From: Prochlorococcus marinus str. MIT 9401
Lineage (GTDB): Bacteria > Cyanobacteriota > Cyanobacteriia > PCC-6307 > Cyanobiaceae
Assembly (NCBI RefSeq): GCF_000760095.1
Contig: NZ_JNAR01000016.1
Location: forward strand, 124,001 to 188,000
Direction: 5' to 3'
DNA: 64,000 nt
Below the pieces are notes generated by a model. It worked only from the letters and a program-made list of their open reading frames with translations. It made no database searches and was not told where the DNA came from. A program made the translations under genes and the position numbers. The first letter of the stretch is position 1, and each line of letters begins with the position of its first letter. Positions 9,410 through 18,396 of this stretch are shown piece after piece.

Positions 9410-9592
9410 CTACTTAATTAATTTTTTATATAAATATGGGTAGGAAAAAAGTATAAAGAGAGCTAATGGATGTTTACCTATAGCAAAATATAGTGAACTA
9501 AAAGTAAAATGATCAAATAATATTCTTAGCTCAGTAGAAAGATCTATTAAAACTAAAGAAAATAAAATTATCAAATAGTAATTCAATTTCAT
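9410..9592 (-). CDS. Small hypothetical membrane protein downstream of secF
   Basis: This 60-residue protein has two hydrophobic stretches, residues 3-20 and about 40-56, separated by a polar ELRILFDHFTFSS segment. It lies 18 bp after secF on the same strand and could be the last gene of the secD-secF transcript. No family recognised. The tight packing on both sides favours a real gene, but the AT-rich composition makes chance frames rich in hydrophobic residues. Confidence 0.5.
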   Translation of the reverse strand: MKLNYYLIILFSLVLIDLSTELRILFDHFTFSSLYFAIGKHPLALFILFSYPYLYKKLIK

Positions 9593-9610
9593 GAGGTTTG
9601 TAATTTAATC

Positions 9611-10525
9611 TCAGTCTTTAAGCAACAAAGATGGAGCTAATAAAATACTTGAATAACTTCCAATTATAATTCCTAATGACAAGGCCAAAGAAAACCAAAA
9701 TAGAGAATAAGATCCAAACAAAATTATGCTTAAGAGAGGGATAAGGGTTGTAATACTGGTAAACGTTGTTCTCCTAAAGGATTCGTTTACTGATAATTGA
9801 ATCGTTTCGTTATAGCCTTCTTCCTTAGATTTTAAATTCTCACGAATTCTATCAAAAATAACGACAGTATCATTTACAGAATACCCAGCAATAGTTAATA
9901 AAGAAACAGCAAATAAACTATTTACCTCGACAGATAATATAATTCCCAACCAGGAGAATGTACCAAAAACAATTATTAAATCATGGAATAAAGCTAATAA
10001 CGCAAATAATGCATATTTTTTATCAAATCTAACAGTTATATATAAAGATATCGCAAATAAAGAAACTAACAATGAAGTAACACAATTAGTAAGTAATCTT
10101 TTACCAAGCTTGGGACCTATTAATCTTGAATCCTTACTATCAAAATTTAAAGGTCCAATGATATTATCCAGATTATTAATAAGATTATTTGATTCTTCAA
10201 TACTCAAATAAGGTGATCTTATTGAAATTAATTTATTATTATTTTGGGATTGTAATTTAATATTATTTAAAACGTTTTTATTTTTAGAGATCTCTCTTAA
10301 ATTATCTAAAACTAAATCAGGGGAAAAATTAGAACATTCCTCTTCGCAAACTCTCTCTATTCTTAATTCATTTCCCCCCACAAAATCCATCCCTAAATTT
10401 ATAGGTTTCTTATAAGAGGTATTAAAAGTAGAATATAGAATTCCTAAAATACTCAACAAAATAAGAACAATTGAAAAACCAATTATCTTTCTTTTATTTT
10501 TTATTAATTCAAGATTGTATTTCAT
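9611..10525 (-). CDS. secF: Protein translocase subunit SecF
   Basis: SecF works with SecD in the inner membrane to drive protein export using the proton motive force. The 304-residue protein has the six-helix layout: helix 1 near residues 14-32, a periplasmic domain to about 130, then five helices. The conserved GMDFVGGNELRIER follows helix 1, and TIAGYSVNDTVVIFDRIREN and the FRRTTFTSITTLIPLL region match the family core. It starts 21 bp downstream of secD on the same strand. Confidence 0.96.
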   Translation of the reverse strand: MKYNLELIKNKRKIIGFSIVLILLSILGILYSTFNTSYKKPINLGMDFVGGNELRIERVCEEECSNFSPDLVLDNLREISKNKNVLNNIKLQSQNNNKLISIRSPYLSIEESNNLINNLDNIIGPLNFDSKDSRLIGPKLGKRLLTNCVTSLLVSLFAISLYITVRFDKKYALFALLALFHDLIIVFGTFSWLGIILSVEVNSLFAVSLLTIAGYSVNDTVVIFDRIRENLKSKEEGYNETIQLSVNESFRRTTFTSITTLIPLLSIILFGSYSLFWFSLALSLGIIIGSYSSILLAPSLLLKD

Positions 10526-10546
10526 GGAAAAATTAGAAAAAAATTT

Positions 10547-12016
10547 TTAATTTGAAAAATTGTTCCTGGGTAGGTAGAGATTTTTTTGTCTTAAAGATTG
10601 ATATGCTGTAAAAAATCGCAAAATAGTTTTAGAACAATTTAATGAGGTAAACAAGCTTATCAAGACGCCAATACCTAATGTTGCCGCAAAACCTTTTACA
10701 AAATTTGTTCCTAATAAAAACAATACAAAACAACTAAGAAGAGTAGTAATATGGCCATCAACTATGGATGAATTAGCTCTTTGAAAACCGCTATCAATAG
10801 ATCTTGTAAGAGTATTACCATCATATAATTCTTCTCTAATTCTCTCAAATATTAGTATATTTGCATCCACAGCCATACCAATGCTAAGTATTAGCCCAGA
10901 TATTCCAGGTAAAGTCAAAGTTACAGGAATTAAAGAATATAGGGCTAAGTTAAAGAAACCATAAAGTACAAGAGAAAAAACTGAAACAAAACCTAGAATT
11001 CTATAATTAAAAATCATAAATATACCAACAAAAATCAATCCAGTAATAGCTGCATAAAGACTTTTTAAAATATTTTTGGATCCCAATAGAGCCCCTATAG
11101 TGTTAGTTTCTACTATCTCAATTGGCAATGGTAATGAACCTCCTTTAAGTTGAACTTCTAATTCTCTAGCCTTTTCAGCACTAAAATTACCGCTTATTGT
11201 TGCTGATCCACCCGTAATTCCAGTGTTAGCAAATTGACTACCTACACTGGCTTCACTAATTGATTCGCCATCAAGAACAATAGCCAATAGTTGATTAGTG
11301 CCAGCAATTGATTTTGTAATTTCTGCAAACTTATCACCTCCTGAATTACTAAAATTCAATAAAACTTCCCAATTACTGTTTGTTTGTTCTTGTCTCCTTC
11401 CTGCGTTTATAAGATCCTTTCCAGATAAATCTGTTTTATTAAATAAATTTGTAATTTGTTTATAAACATATTTTTTATTTTCAATTAACTTTCCATATAA
11501 ATCACTACTAGTAGATGAATAATTTAATGCTTTCTCTATCTCTTTAAGATCGTCTTGAATAATGATTAAGAAATTATCATCATATAGACTTTTTTCTGAA
11601 GAGGAATATTGATCAATTAATTCATTAATTTTCAATCTCTGAATTTGCAAGTTTTTTAAATCTGTAGATGTTCCTTCTTTTTGCGTCCTAAATTCTAATA
11701 AAGCAGTCTTACCTAGAACTCTTGAAGCAACTAATGGATTTTGCTCTCCAGGTAATTCTAAAATCAATTGATCTCCACCTAGTGTTTGCAAGTTAGACTC
11801 TGAAACCCCTAAGTTGTTAACACGTCTATCTATAACGGAATTGACTGCATCAAGTTCATCCTTTGTTACCCTCCCTTCCTCTTTAATAATTTGTAGTGTA
11901 AGTTGAGAACCACCCTGTAAATCCAATCCCAACTGTAAGGGATAATTTATTAATAGATAAACAGATAATGTGAGCAGAAATATAATAAAAAAAAGCCAGC
12001 CTTGCTTTCTTTTCAT
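10547..12016 (-). CDS. secD: Protein translocase subunit SecD
   Basis: SecD is the larger partner of SecF in post-SecA translocation. The 489 residues contain an N-terminal helix, the QLGLDLQGGSQLTLQI motif, a large periplasmic region to about residue 310, and a C-terminal five-helix core with SGLILSIGMAVDANILIFERIREEL and ANSSIVDGHITTLLS. Part of the periplasmic domain (about residues 120-200) is Ser/Lys/Asn-rich and less conserved. It follows pdhB by 3 bp, so pdhB-secD-secF form one tight operon, an arrangement common in cyanobacteria. Confidence 0.96.
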   Translation of the reverse strand: MKRKQGWLFFIIFLLTLSVYLLINYPLQLGLDLQGGSQLTLQIIKEEGRVTKDELDAVNSVIDRRVNNLGVSESNLQTLGGDQLILELPGEQNPLVASRVLGKTALLEFRTQKEGTSTDLKNLQIQRLKINELIDQYSSSEKSLYDDNFLIIIQDDLKEIEKALNYSSTSSDLYGKLIENKKYVYKQITNLFNKTDLSGKDLINAGRRQEQTNSNWEVLLNFSNSGGDKFAEITKSIAGTNQLLAIVLDGESISEASVGSQFANTGITGGSATISGNFSAEKARELEVQLKGGSLPLPIEIVETNTIGALLGSKNILKSLYAAITGLIFVGIFMIFNYRILGFVSVFSLVLYGFFNLALYSLIPVTLTLPGISGLILSIGMAVDANILIFERIREELYDGNTLTRSIDSGFQRANSSIVDGHITTLLSCFVLFLLGTNFVKGFAATLGIGVLISLFTSLNCSKTILRFFTAYQSLRQKNLYLPRNNFSN

Positions 12017-12019
12017 TGC

Positions 12020-13003
12020 CTATATACTCCCACTAATTAAATCTTCAACTTTTTCAACTATTTGATGTGGTTGGATTATTGTCAAATTCTCAAGATTTCC
12101 ATTATACGGAGTTGGAATATCCTGACTAGATAATCTTATTGGTCGAGCATCAAGATCATCGAAACACTCTTCTGTTATCAATGCAATTAATTCTGCACCA
12201 ATACCTCCAGTCTTCATACATTCTTCCACAATAATTACTTTATTTGTTTTTCTTATTGATTTTGAGATAGTTTCCATATCAAATGGTTTTAAACTTATTA
12301 AATCGATTAACTCAACATCTATTCCTTTTTTTTCTAATTCTTCAACAGCTTTAAGGCAGTGATGTCTCATTCTTGAATAAGTCAACAAAGTAATATCTTT
12401 ACCTTCTTTAACAACGTCAGCCTGATCTAAAGCGCAAGTATAATCACCAACAGGTAATTCTTCAGACAAGTTGTATAGAAGAACATGTTCGAAAAATAGA
12501 ACCGGATTATCATCTCTTATAGCTGCTTTCATTAAACCTTTAGCATTTGTAGGTGTACTACATGCAACAATCTTTATACCAGGAACTGCATGAAAATATG
12601 CTTCAAGTCTTTGACTATGTTCAGCACCAAGTTGGCGACCAACTCCCCCAGGTCCTCTAACTACTGCGGGTATTTTATAATTTCCTCCGCTTGTATATCT
12701 GAGCATGCCCATATTATTTGATATTTGATTAAAAGCTAAAAGCAAAAAACCCATATTCATTCCTTCTACAATTGGTCTTAACCCAGTCATTGCTGCACCT
12801 ACAGCCATTCCTGTAAAACTATTCTCGGCAATTGGAGTATCTAAGACTCTTAACTCTCCATATTTCTCATATAAATCCTTAGTAACTTTATAAGATCCTC
12901 CATATTGACCAACATCTTCCCCCATAACGCAAACATTTACATCATTTGCCATTTCTTCATCAATTGCCTCTTTCAAAGCATTAAATAATAATGTTCCAGC
13001 CAC
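12020..13003 (-). CDS. pdhB: Pyruvate dehydrogenase E1 component, beta subunit
   Basis: PdhB pairs with the E1-alpha subunit to decarboxylate pyruvate with thiamine diphosphate, feeding acetyl-CoA to fatty acid synthesis. The 327-residue protein has the family start [36 protein letters not shown], the [26 protein letters not shown] core, and the C-terminal transketolase domain with [17 protein letters not shown]. It is the first gene of the secD-secF operon. A chloroplast-like form is expected in cyanobacteria. Confidence 0.96.
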   Translation of the reverse strand: MAGTLLFNALKEAIDEEMANDVNVCVMGEDVGQYGGSYKVTKDLYEKYGELRVLDTPIAENSFTGMAVGAAMTGLRPIVEGMNMGFLLLAFNQISNNMGMLRYTSGGNYKIPAVVRGPGGVGRQLGAEHSQRLEAYFHAVPGIKIVACSTPTNAKGLMKAAIRDDNPVLFFEHVLLYNLSEELPVGDYTCALDQADVVKEGKDITLLTYSRMRHHCLKAVEELEKKGIDVELIDLISLKPFDMETISKSIRKTNKVIIVEECMKTGGIGAELIALITEECFDDLDARPIRLSSQDIPTPYNGNLENLTIIQPHQIVEKVEDLISGSI

Positions 13004-13052
13004 AATTAATTACCTAATTAATCACATCTATAATCCTACCACTTTGATTAAG

Positions 13053-13148
13053 TTAACCTCCTTCAGCAAAGGTTATAAGTAGTAATATTGACAAAATCAT
13101 TCCTGGAGAAAGCAAAAGTATTAAAAGTCCTAGGTCATGTATAGACAT
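13053..13148 (-). CDS. 31-residue single-helix membrane protein
   Basis: An ATG-to-TAA frame of 31 residues starts MSIHDLGLLILLL, contains one hydrophobic helix broken by SPGM, and ends TFAEGG. It sits in the 178-bp gap between the DUF3082 gene and pdhB on the same strand, 49 bp upstream of pdhB. The clean hydrophobic segment with charged residues only near the ends looks like the tiny thylakoid subunits of cyanobacteria, but I cannot match it to a named Psb, Pet or Ndh subunit. Confidence 0.5.
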   Translation of the reverse strand: MSIHDLGLLILLLSPGMILSILLLITFAEGG

Positions 13149-13181
13149 TAAATAAAAAGTTTTCTTAATGATATGCCCAAT

Positions 13182-13484
13182 TCAACTTTTCTTCAGAAAA
13201 AAACTTCGAATAAATACAATAAAAAGTCCTATACCTATAAAAGCAAAAGAAAAAGTAAGCAAAAAAGATAATCCAATTATCAAGGTATTAATACTAGAAG
13301 AAATATTTTGGACTATTTCTGAAGAATTAGCTGGTTTATGTAATGAAAAATAAATTGCAATTTTATTACTCAAAAAATAAAAAAATATAAATAATAAAAA
13401 ACTGGTTAATGATCCTACAATAAAATTTAATGGTCCTTTTTCAGGAATATTTTTTTCAATATTCTGATTACTTTTATCAGCCAA
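13182..13484 (-). CDS. DUF3082-type membrane protein
   Basis: This 100-residue protein has a short polar N-terminus ending GPLNFIVGSLTSF, one helix at about 21-45, a loop with SSEIVQNISSSINTLIIGLSFLLTF and a second helix to about 93. This two-helix pattern matches the cyanobacterial and plastid DUF3082 family, whose function is not established. It lies 23 bp downstream of ispE on the same strand and may share the rsmA-ispE transcript. Confidence 0.72.
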   Translation of the reverse strand: MADKSNQNIEKNIPEKGPLNFIVGSLTSFLLFIFFYFLSNKIAIYFSLHKPANSSEIVQNISSSINTLIIGLSFLLTFSFAFIGIGLFIVFIRSFFLKKS

Positions 13485-13507
13485 AATAAAATTTTGTATA
13501 GAAAAAT

Positions 13508-14443
13508 TTAAATAAATGTTATTCCCTTTTCAAGGAAAGTGCAAACCCATGAATCGTAACCATTTTCTTTGAATAATTTATAATTTGCATTTAATTCTTT
13601 TTTCGCAGTCTCTACATCTTTAAAAAGTGCAAAACATGTGGGGCCTGATCCACTCATTGAAAATGCCAGACTATTCTCTAATTTAGAAAGTAAATATAAT
13701 GCCTGCTTTACAGAATCATTTACATTTTCAACAACTAACTGCAAATCATTTTTTATAGTTAAATGTTGATTATCAAAATTTAAGTTATTTAAACCATTAT
13801 CTCTTAAGTCTTTTCTTATATTCTCAATCATTTCTTTATTAGTAAGATATTGATCACAAAATCTATTACTATATTTTTTATAAGTTTCAGCAGTGGATAC
13901 CGATACATTCGGATCTTTTAAAAGAATTACTCCATATTGAAAGTTTGAATCTAGTTTCTCTAAAATTTCCCCTCTTCCAAAACATAATTGAACACCACCA
14001 TTTATAAAAAATGGAATATCAGATCCTAAAGTTGATGCTAATGAACATAATGTTTTTTCATCTAAGTTCAAATCCCATAATTTATTAAGACCAATTAATG
14101 TTGCTGCTGCATTACTTGATCCACCAGCTAATCCTGCACCAATTGGAATATTTTTTTTTAAAAATATATTTACACCGAAATCTATATTTGATTTTTTCTT
14201 TAAAAGATTTGCCGATTTAACAATTAAGTTATCACTAGATAAGCTTAAATCATTACAATTAGATTCAAGTTTAATTAAACCTTCATTATTAATCTGAAAT
14301 TCTAAATAATCAGAGAGATCGATATTTTGCATAATCATTGCTAACTCATGGAAACCATCCTCTCTTTTACCAATAACTTCAAGATGCAAATTTATTTTGG
14401 CAGGAGATTTTATAATAATTTTCTTTTTAACTAAATCTTGCAT
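13508..14443 (-). CDS. ispE: 4-diphosphocytidyl-2-C-methyl-D-erythritol kinase
   Basis: IspE phosphorylates CDP-methylerythritol with ATP in the MEP pathway that supplies carotenoids, phytol and quinone side chains. The GHMP-kinase hallmarks are visible: SPAKINLHLEVIGKREDGFHEL at the N-terminus, the ATP loop PIGAGLAGGSSNAAATL near the middle and the C-terminal MSGSGPTCFALF. Length 311 is normal. The start follows the rsmA stop by 12 bp, the usual cyanobacterial rsmA-ispE order. Confidence 0.96.
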   Translation of the reverse strand: MQDLVKKKIIIKSPAKINLHLEVIGKREDGFHELAMIMQNIDLSDYLEFQINNEGLIKLESNCNDLSLSSDNLIVKSANLLKKKSNIDFGVNIFLKKNIPIGAGLAGGSSNAAATLIGLNKLWDLNLDEKTLCSLASTLGSDIPFFINGGVQLCFGRGEILEKLDSNFQYGVILLKDPNVSVSTAETYKKYSNRFCDQYLTNKEMIENIRKDLRDNGLNNLNFDNQHLTIKNDLQLVVENVNDSVKQALYLLSKLENSLAFSMSGSGPTCFALFKDVETAKKELNANYKLFKENGYDSWVCTFLEKGITFI

Positions 14444-14455
14444 ATACTTAAATTT

Positions 14456-15280
14456 TTATTTTTTAATTTTAATACAATTTTCTGCAAGCTTAATCCATTG
14501 ATCAATTGAAATATCTTGTGGTCTTAAATTAATACAAACTTTTGAAGATTCAGATAATTCATTTAACTCTTCATTTGAAAATATTGAATTAAGAGTATTT
14601 CTAAGCATTTTTCTTCTTGAATTAAATGAAATACGAAGAAGTTTATCTATATATTTTTCTAGACTAATGTTTAACCTTAAATCATTTTTAATTGGTTCAA
14701 AGACTACTAAAGAAGAAAAAACTTTTGGAGGCGGACTAAATGATGAAGGCGGTACATCGCAAATTCTTTTTATTTTTGATAACAGTTGCATTCTTATACT
14801 AAGCGCACCAGCATTGGTACTTCCTTCTTTTGACAAAATCCTATCTACAACGTCTTTCTGCATTAAAAAAATAATTTTTTCGTAATTGTATTTTTTTGAA
14901 ATGCCTAATCGCCCTATGAAAATATCCAATATTGGTCCAGTTATATTGTAAGGAATATTTGCAATCACTTTTGTAATCTTCTCATTAATCGAATCTAGAT
15001 TTACAGTAAGAATATCTCCTTGCTGAAGTGAAAACTTATCATTATTATTGAATTTATTATTTAATAAATTTATTAAATCTTTATCTAATTCAATCGCATG
15101 TAATTTTTTAATTTCTGAATCTAATAACTTAGATGTTAACGCTCCTTTACCTGGACCAATTTCTAAAATAAAGTCATTTTCATTAAGAAAAGCAATTTCT
15201 TTGATTTTTTCTAATATTTTTTTATTTACCAACCAGTGTTGTCCAAATCTTTTTTTTTGATGATAGTGTTTAGAATTCAT
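14456..15280 (-). CDS. rsmA: 16S rRNA dimethyladenosine transferase (KsgA)
   Basis: RsmA dimethylates two adjacent adenosines in the 3'-terminal helix of 16S rRNA during small-subunit maturation. The 274-residue protein has the [14 protein letters not shown] start, the SAM motif [16 protein letters not shown], the catalytic [11 protein letters not shown] motif and [18 protein letters not shown]. It is the first gene of the rsmA-ispE-DUF3082 group and is divergent from the gene at 15337. Confidence 0.96.
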   Translation of the reverse strand: MNSKHYHQKKRFGQHWLVNKKILEKIKEIAFLNENDFILEIGPGKGALTSKLLDSEIKKLHAIELDKDLINLLNNKFNNNDKFSLQQGDILTVNLDSINEKITKVIANIPYNITGPILDIFIGRLGISKKYNYEKIIFLMQKDVVDRILSKEGSTNAGALSIRMQLLSKIKRICDVPPSSFSPPPKVFSSLVVFEPIKNDLRLNISLEKYIDKLLRISFNSRRKMLRNTLNSIFSNEELNELSESSKVCINLRPQDISIDQWIKLAENCIKIKK

Positions 15281-15336
15281 CTAAAAGATAAATAATATGT
15301 TTAAATTAAATATGAATTTATTTTATACTTTATATC

Positions 15337-15669
15337 ATGAGCTTATCAAAAAAAAATTTAGATAAGCTCAAAAAATTTAAAAAGAATAAAAATTTAAAAA
15401 ACGAAAGTAAAAATATAAGTAATTTCACAAATATATCTAAAAACGACAATTCAATCACCAATCCACTTAATTTAGATGACCCCAATAAAATTTTTTATTC
15501 GTTAATTGATAATTCAGAATCTTTAGAAGAGACTTCTAAAGTTAATAATTCACTAAGAAAAAGTGAGCTTAATCAAATTAATATGAATTCTAAAAAAGAT
15601 AATTTTTCTAAGAAATTATCAACAGAAGAGGAACTCTATGATGAATTTAATTATCTTCTTGATGAATAA
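15337..15669 (+). CDS. Low-complexity Lys/Asn/Ser-rich protein
   Basis: A 110-residue, very polar protein built largely of Lys, Asn, Ser and Asp, with no membrane segment. It is probably disordered apart from a short acidic C-terminal helix (EEELYDEFNYLLDE). It precedes rlmH by 19 bp and may be co-transcribed with it. The composition reflects strong AT pressure on a weakly constrained protein. No family recognised; the acidic C-terminus is the part most likely to matter. Confidence 0.6.
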   Translation: MSLSKKNLDKLKKFKKNKNLKNESKNISNFTNISKNDNSITNPLNLDDPNKIFYSLIDNSESLEETSKVNNSLRKSELNQINMNSKKDNFSKKLSTEEELYDEFNYLLDE

Positions 15670-15688
15670 TTAGTTTTAATATTTACTT

Positions 15689-16105
15689 ATGCTTCAAGTT
15701 AATAGAATAACAATTTACGCTATCGGTAAAATAAAAAAAATTTGGATTAGAGATGGAATTAATCAATACAAAAAAAGAATGCCTGAACTTATTATTAAAG
15801 AGTTAAAGACTTTTAATATAAATAATCTTAAATCTAATAACAATATTATCATCTGCCTCGGTGAAGAAGGTAAGCAGTTTAATTCGGTTGAACTTTGTTC
15901 TTTGCTCTTAAATTTTAATAATAAAAAAATTAATTTCTTAATCGGCGATACTGATGGAATTAGTTCAGATATAAAAGAAAAATCAGATCTCATACTAAGT
16001 CTGTCTCCTTTAACTTTTCCTCATGAATTAGCTAGATTAATCTTAATCGAGCAAATCTATAGAGCTATTTCTATATCTAACAACTCCCCTTACCATCGTT
16101 CTTAG
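15689..16105 (+). CDS. rlmH: 23S rRNA (pseudouridine1915-N3)-methyltransferase
   Basis: RlmH is a small SPOUT methyltransferase that methylates pseudouridine 1915 in helix 69 of 23S rRNA on assembled ribosomes. The family signature is clear: [13 protein letters not shown], the knot region [34 protein letters not shown] and the terminal NNSPYHRS. At 138 residues it is somewhat shorter than the usual ~155, mainly in the N-terminal half. The C-terminal PYHR motif is intact, so the protein looks complete. Confidence 0.93.
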   Translation: MLQVNRITIYAIGKIKKIWIRDGINQYKKRMPELIIKELKTFNINNLKSNNNIIICLGEEGKQFNSVELCSLLLNFNNKKINFLIGDTDGISSDIKEKSDLILSLSPLTFPHELARLILIEQIYRAISISNNSPYHRS

Positions 16106-16175
16106 AAAGATTAGATTTAATCTAAACTTAATTTATAAAAGTTTAATAACTAACTATTTTTTGGTTTTTACTATA

Positions 16176-16191
16176 TAGTACATATATACTA
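16176..16191 (+). promoter_or_regulatory. LexA-like palindrome before umuDC
   Basis: TAGTACATATATACTA is a near-perfect inverted repeat (TAGTA/TACTA arms) ending 12 bp before the umuD start codon. It resembles the AGTAC-type LexA boxes described for cyanobacteria. Its position and the SOS role of umuDC make a LexA operator likely; binding is inferred. Confidence 0.65.
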
Positions 16192-16203
16192 TTAATTTAA
16201 GTC

Positions 16204-16620
16204 TTGGATTTCTTTGATTCAGCTAACAAAAAGTATAAAATCCCCTTATTAACTGATTCGGTATCAGCAGGATTTCCTTCTCCTGCTGATGACTATACAG
16301 AAGAGAATATTGATTTAAACGAATATTTAATATCTAATCCGTTTAGCACTTTTTTTATTAGAGTTAAAGGTGACTCAATGATAAATGCAGGAATTAAAGA
16401 TAAAGATTTAATAATAGTAGACAAAAGTTTAATAGCTAGGCCAGGGAATATTATCATCGCAATGATAGACGGGGAATTTACAATCAAAAGATTATCTATA
16501 AAAAATAATGAATTATATTTAAAAGCAGAAAATCATAATTATCCTGATTTTAGATTTATAAACCATATTGATGTACAGATATGGGGTGTTGTTATTTATT
16601 CAATACATAGCTATTTATGA
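16204..16620 (+). CDS. umuD: UmuD-like S24 peptidase, DNA polymerase V subunit
   Basis: UmuD cleaves itself on contact with RecA filaments and the product joins UmuC to form the translesion polymerase Pol V. The 138 residues show the UmuD start pattern DSVSAGFPSPADDYTEE, with a Gly-containing cleavage region. The catalytic Ser lies in IRVKGDSMINAGI and the catalytic Lys in GEFTIKRL. The start chosen is TTG at 16204, which puts the LexA-like box immediately upstream. The stop overlaps the umuC ATG by 4 bp (ATGA), indicating translational coupling. Confidence 0.93.
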   Translation: MDFFDSANKKYKIPLLTDSVSAGFPSPADDYTEENIDLNEYLISNPFSTFFIRVKGDSMINAGIKDKDLIIVDKSLIARPGNIIIAMIDGEFTIKRLSIKNNELYLKAENHNYPDFRFINHIDVQIWGVVIYSIHSYL

Positions 16621-17903
16621 AAATCTCAAATATTGATGCGATAGCTCTTATAGATGCTAATAATTTTTACGCATCATGTGAACAAAATATTAATCCTCAT
16701 TTAAGAAATAAACCAGTAGTAATTTTATCTAATAATGACGGATGTATCATCGCGAGAAGTCCTGAAGCGCGAGCTTTAAAAATCAAAATGGGAACTCCGT
16801 ATTTTAAGGTCAAGGAAAGATTAAATAAATTAAATGTAGCAGTCTTAAGCTCAAATTATTCGCTTTACGGCGATATGAGCAGAAGACTAATGAATACACT
16901 AAAAAAATACTGTGAACAAATAGAAATTTATTCTATTGACGAAGCATTTGTCTCGATTTCTAGACCTAATGATAAAAATCTATATCCTTGGGCAAGAAGC
17001 ATAAGATCATTAATATATCAGAATCTAGGAATTACCATAACAGTAGGAATAGGAGAAAATAAAGTAAGAGCAAAAATCGCTAATAGATTAGCTAAAAATA
17101 TTGATTATTCGGCTGGAATATTTGATTTAGCTAGAACTGAGAATGAGAGTAATGATTTAAAAAAAATTAGTGTAGATAAGATATGGGGAGTCGGGAAACA
17201 AACCTCTAATTGGTTGCAAAGTAAAGGTATTAAAAATGCTAGAGAATTAAGAGATATGGAAGAAAATGAAATTATTAAAAAATTAGGTATCGTAGGTAAA
17301 AGATTACAATTAGAACTGAAAGGTCATAGATGTCTGCCTATAGAAAAAAACAAGAAATCAAAAAAAGAAATTCAGGTGAGCAGGAGTTTCGGTACTCCTG
17401 TCACAAAATTAGAAGACTTAACTCAAGCGCTGGCGACTCACGCAATAAAAGCGGCTGAAAAAATGAGAAGTCAGAATTTGCAATCATCTGATATTAGAGT
17501 ATTTGCAAGAACCAGTAAGTATTCAAATCAAAATTATCAAAGAAGTGCTCATAAAAAACTTACAAAGGCAACAGATGACACAAATAATATTTTAAAAATA
17601 GTAGTTGAGTTATCGAAAGAAATTTATAATCCCGAATATAAATTCTCAAAAGCTGGTGTTTTGATGCAGGATTTAACAAATAGCGAATATTTACAGCAAT
17701 CAGTTATCAATTACAAATCTGAAAAAGACCTAAAAAAATCAACAAATCTTATGAGAACGATTGATTTATTAAATAAAAGATTTAATAAAAATGCAATTAC
17801 ATGGGCTATTACAAAAAATCCACAAAGTTGGACGATGAATAAGAATTTCTTAAGTCGCTCATCTACAACTGATATAGAGCACATCCCAACTATAGTTAAT
17901 TAA
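16617..17903 (+). CDS. umuC: DNA polymerase V catalytic subunit UmuC
   Basis: UmuC is a Y-family polymerase that copies past lesions. The 428-residue protein has the metal-binding ALIDANNFYASCEQ motif, the NNDGCIIARSPEARAL stretch, the catalytic YSIDEAFVSI, the helix-hairpin-helix IWGVGKQTSNWLQSKGI and a C-terminal little-finger domain, with the VSRSFGTPVTKLEDL region linking them. Its ATG overlaps umuD and the LexA-like box lies upstream of the pair. A gene for a HEATH-motif protein follows after 9 bp. Confidence 0.95.
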   Translation: MKISNIDAIALIDANNFYASCEQNINPHLRNKPVVILSNNDGCIIARSPEARALKIKMGTPYFKVKERLNKLNVAVLSSNYSLYGDMSRRLMNTLKKYCEQIEIYSIDEAFVSISRPNDKNLYPWARSIRSLIYQNLGITITVGIGENKVRAKIANRLAKNIDYSAGIFDLARTENESNDLKKISVDKIWGVGKQTSNWLQSKGIKNARELRDMEENEIIKKLGIVGKRLQLELKGHRCLPIEKNKKSKKEIQVSRSFGTPVTKLEDLTQALATHAIKAAEKMRSQNLQSSDIRVFARTSKYSNQNYQRSAHKKLTKATDDTNNILKIVVELSKEIYNPEYKFSKAGVLMQDLTNSEYLQQSVINYKSEKDLKKSTNLMRTIDLLNKRFNKNAITWAITKNPQSWTMNKNFLSRSSTTDIEHIPTIVN

Positions 17904-17912
17904 AAAAATAAA

Positions 17913-18380
17913 ATGGAATTTATAATATTTTTAAGCAAATTAGATAAAGAGATTCTTGACTTATTAATGAAAGCAAACTATGTGGTTGAAGAAAATAAAA
18001 TTGAATGTCTCTTAAATAAGGAAATAAAAGGGCTACATAACTTTGAAGAAAATAAAATAATAATATGTACTGAAAATGCAAAAAGGAAAACAAATTATAG
18101 AAATAAAAAACAGCTACAAGAAAAAGATAACTTCAAAACAGAAAGAGCAATAAGAAAAGCATTAAGACATGAAGCAACTCATGTGATACAAAGATGCAAT
18201 AACAATAAAACAATCGGAGATATAAAAAAATTAGAAAATAAATTGCATCAAGCTAAGAGAAAAGCGTTAGAATTTTCTACTTCAAATTTTTCTGGGACTT
18301 ATGCAAAAGAAGTAGAAGCTTATGTTCTTGAAGACAAACCCAAAAGGGTAAAAAAACTGATTAAAAAATACTGCTTATAA
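17913..18380 (+). CDS. HExxH-motif protein (putative metalloprotease-like) in the umuDC cassette
   Basis: This 155-residue protein has RHEATHVIQRC at about residues 85-95, a zincin-type HExxH (His86, Glu87, His90). A later KEVEAYVLED places Glu133 or Glu135 where gluzincins carry a third metal ligand. The rest is Lys-rich with amphipathic helices and no signal peptide, so it should act in the cytoplasm. It starts 9 bp after umuC, on the same strand, and so probably shares the damage-inducible transcript. Zinc binding and proteolysis are inferred from the motif only. I do not recognise a named family. Confidence 0.72.
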   Translation: MEFIIFLSKLDKEILDLLMKANYVVEENKIECLLNKEIKGLHNFEENKIIICTENAKRKTNYRNKKQLQEKDNFKTERAIRKALRHEATHVIQRCNNNKTIGDIKKLENKLHQAKRKALEFSTSNFSGTYAKEVEAYVLEDKPKRVKKLIKKYCL

Positions 18381-18396
18381 ATTTAAAGAGAATATA

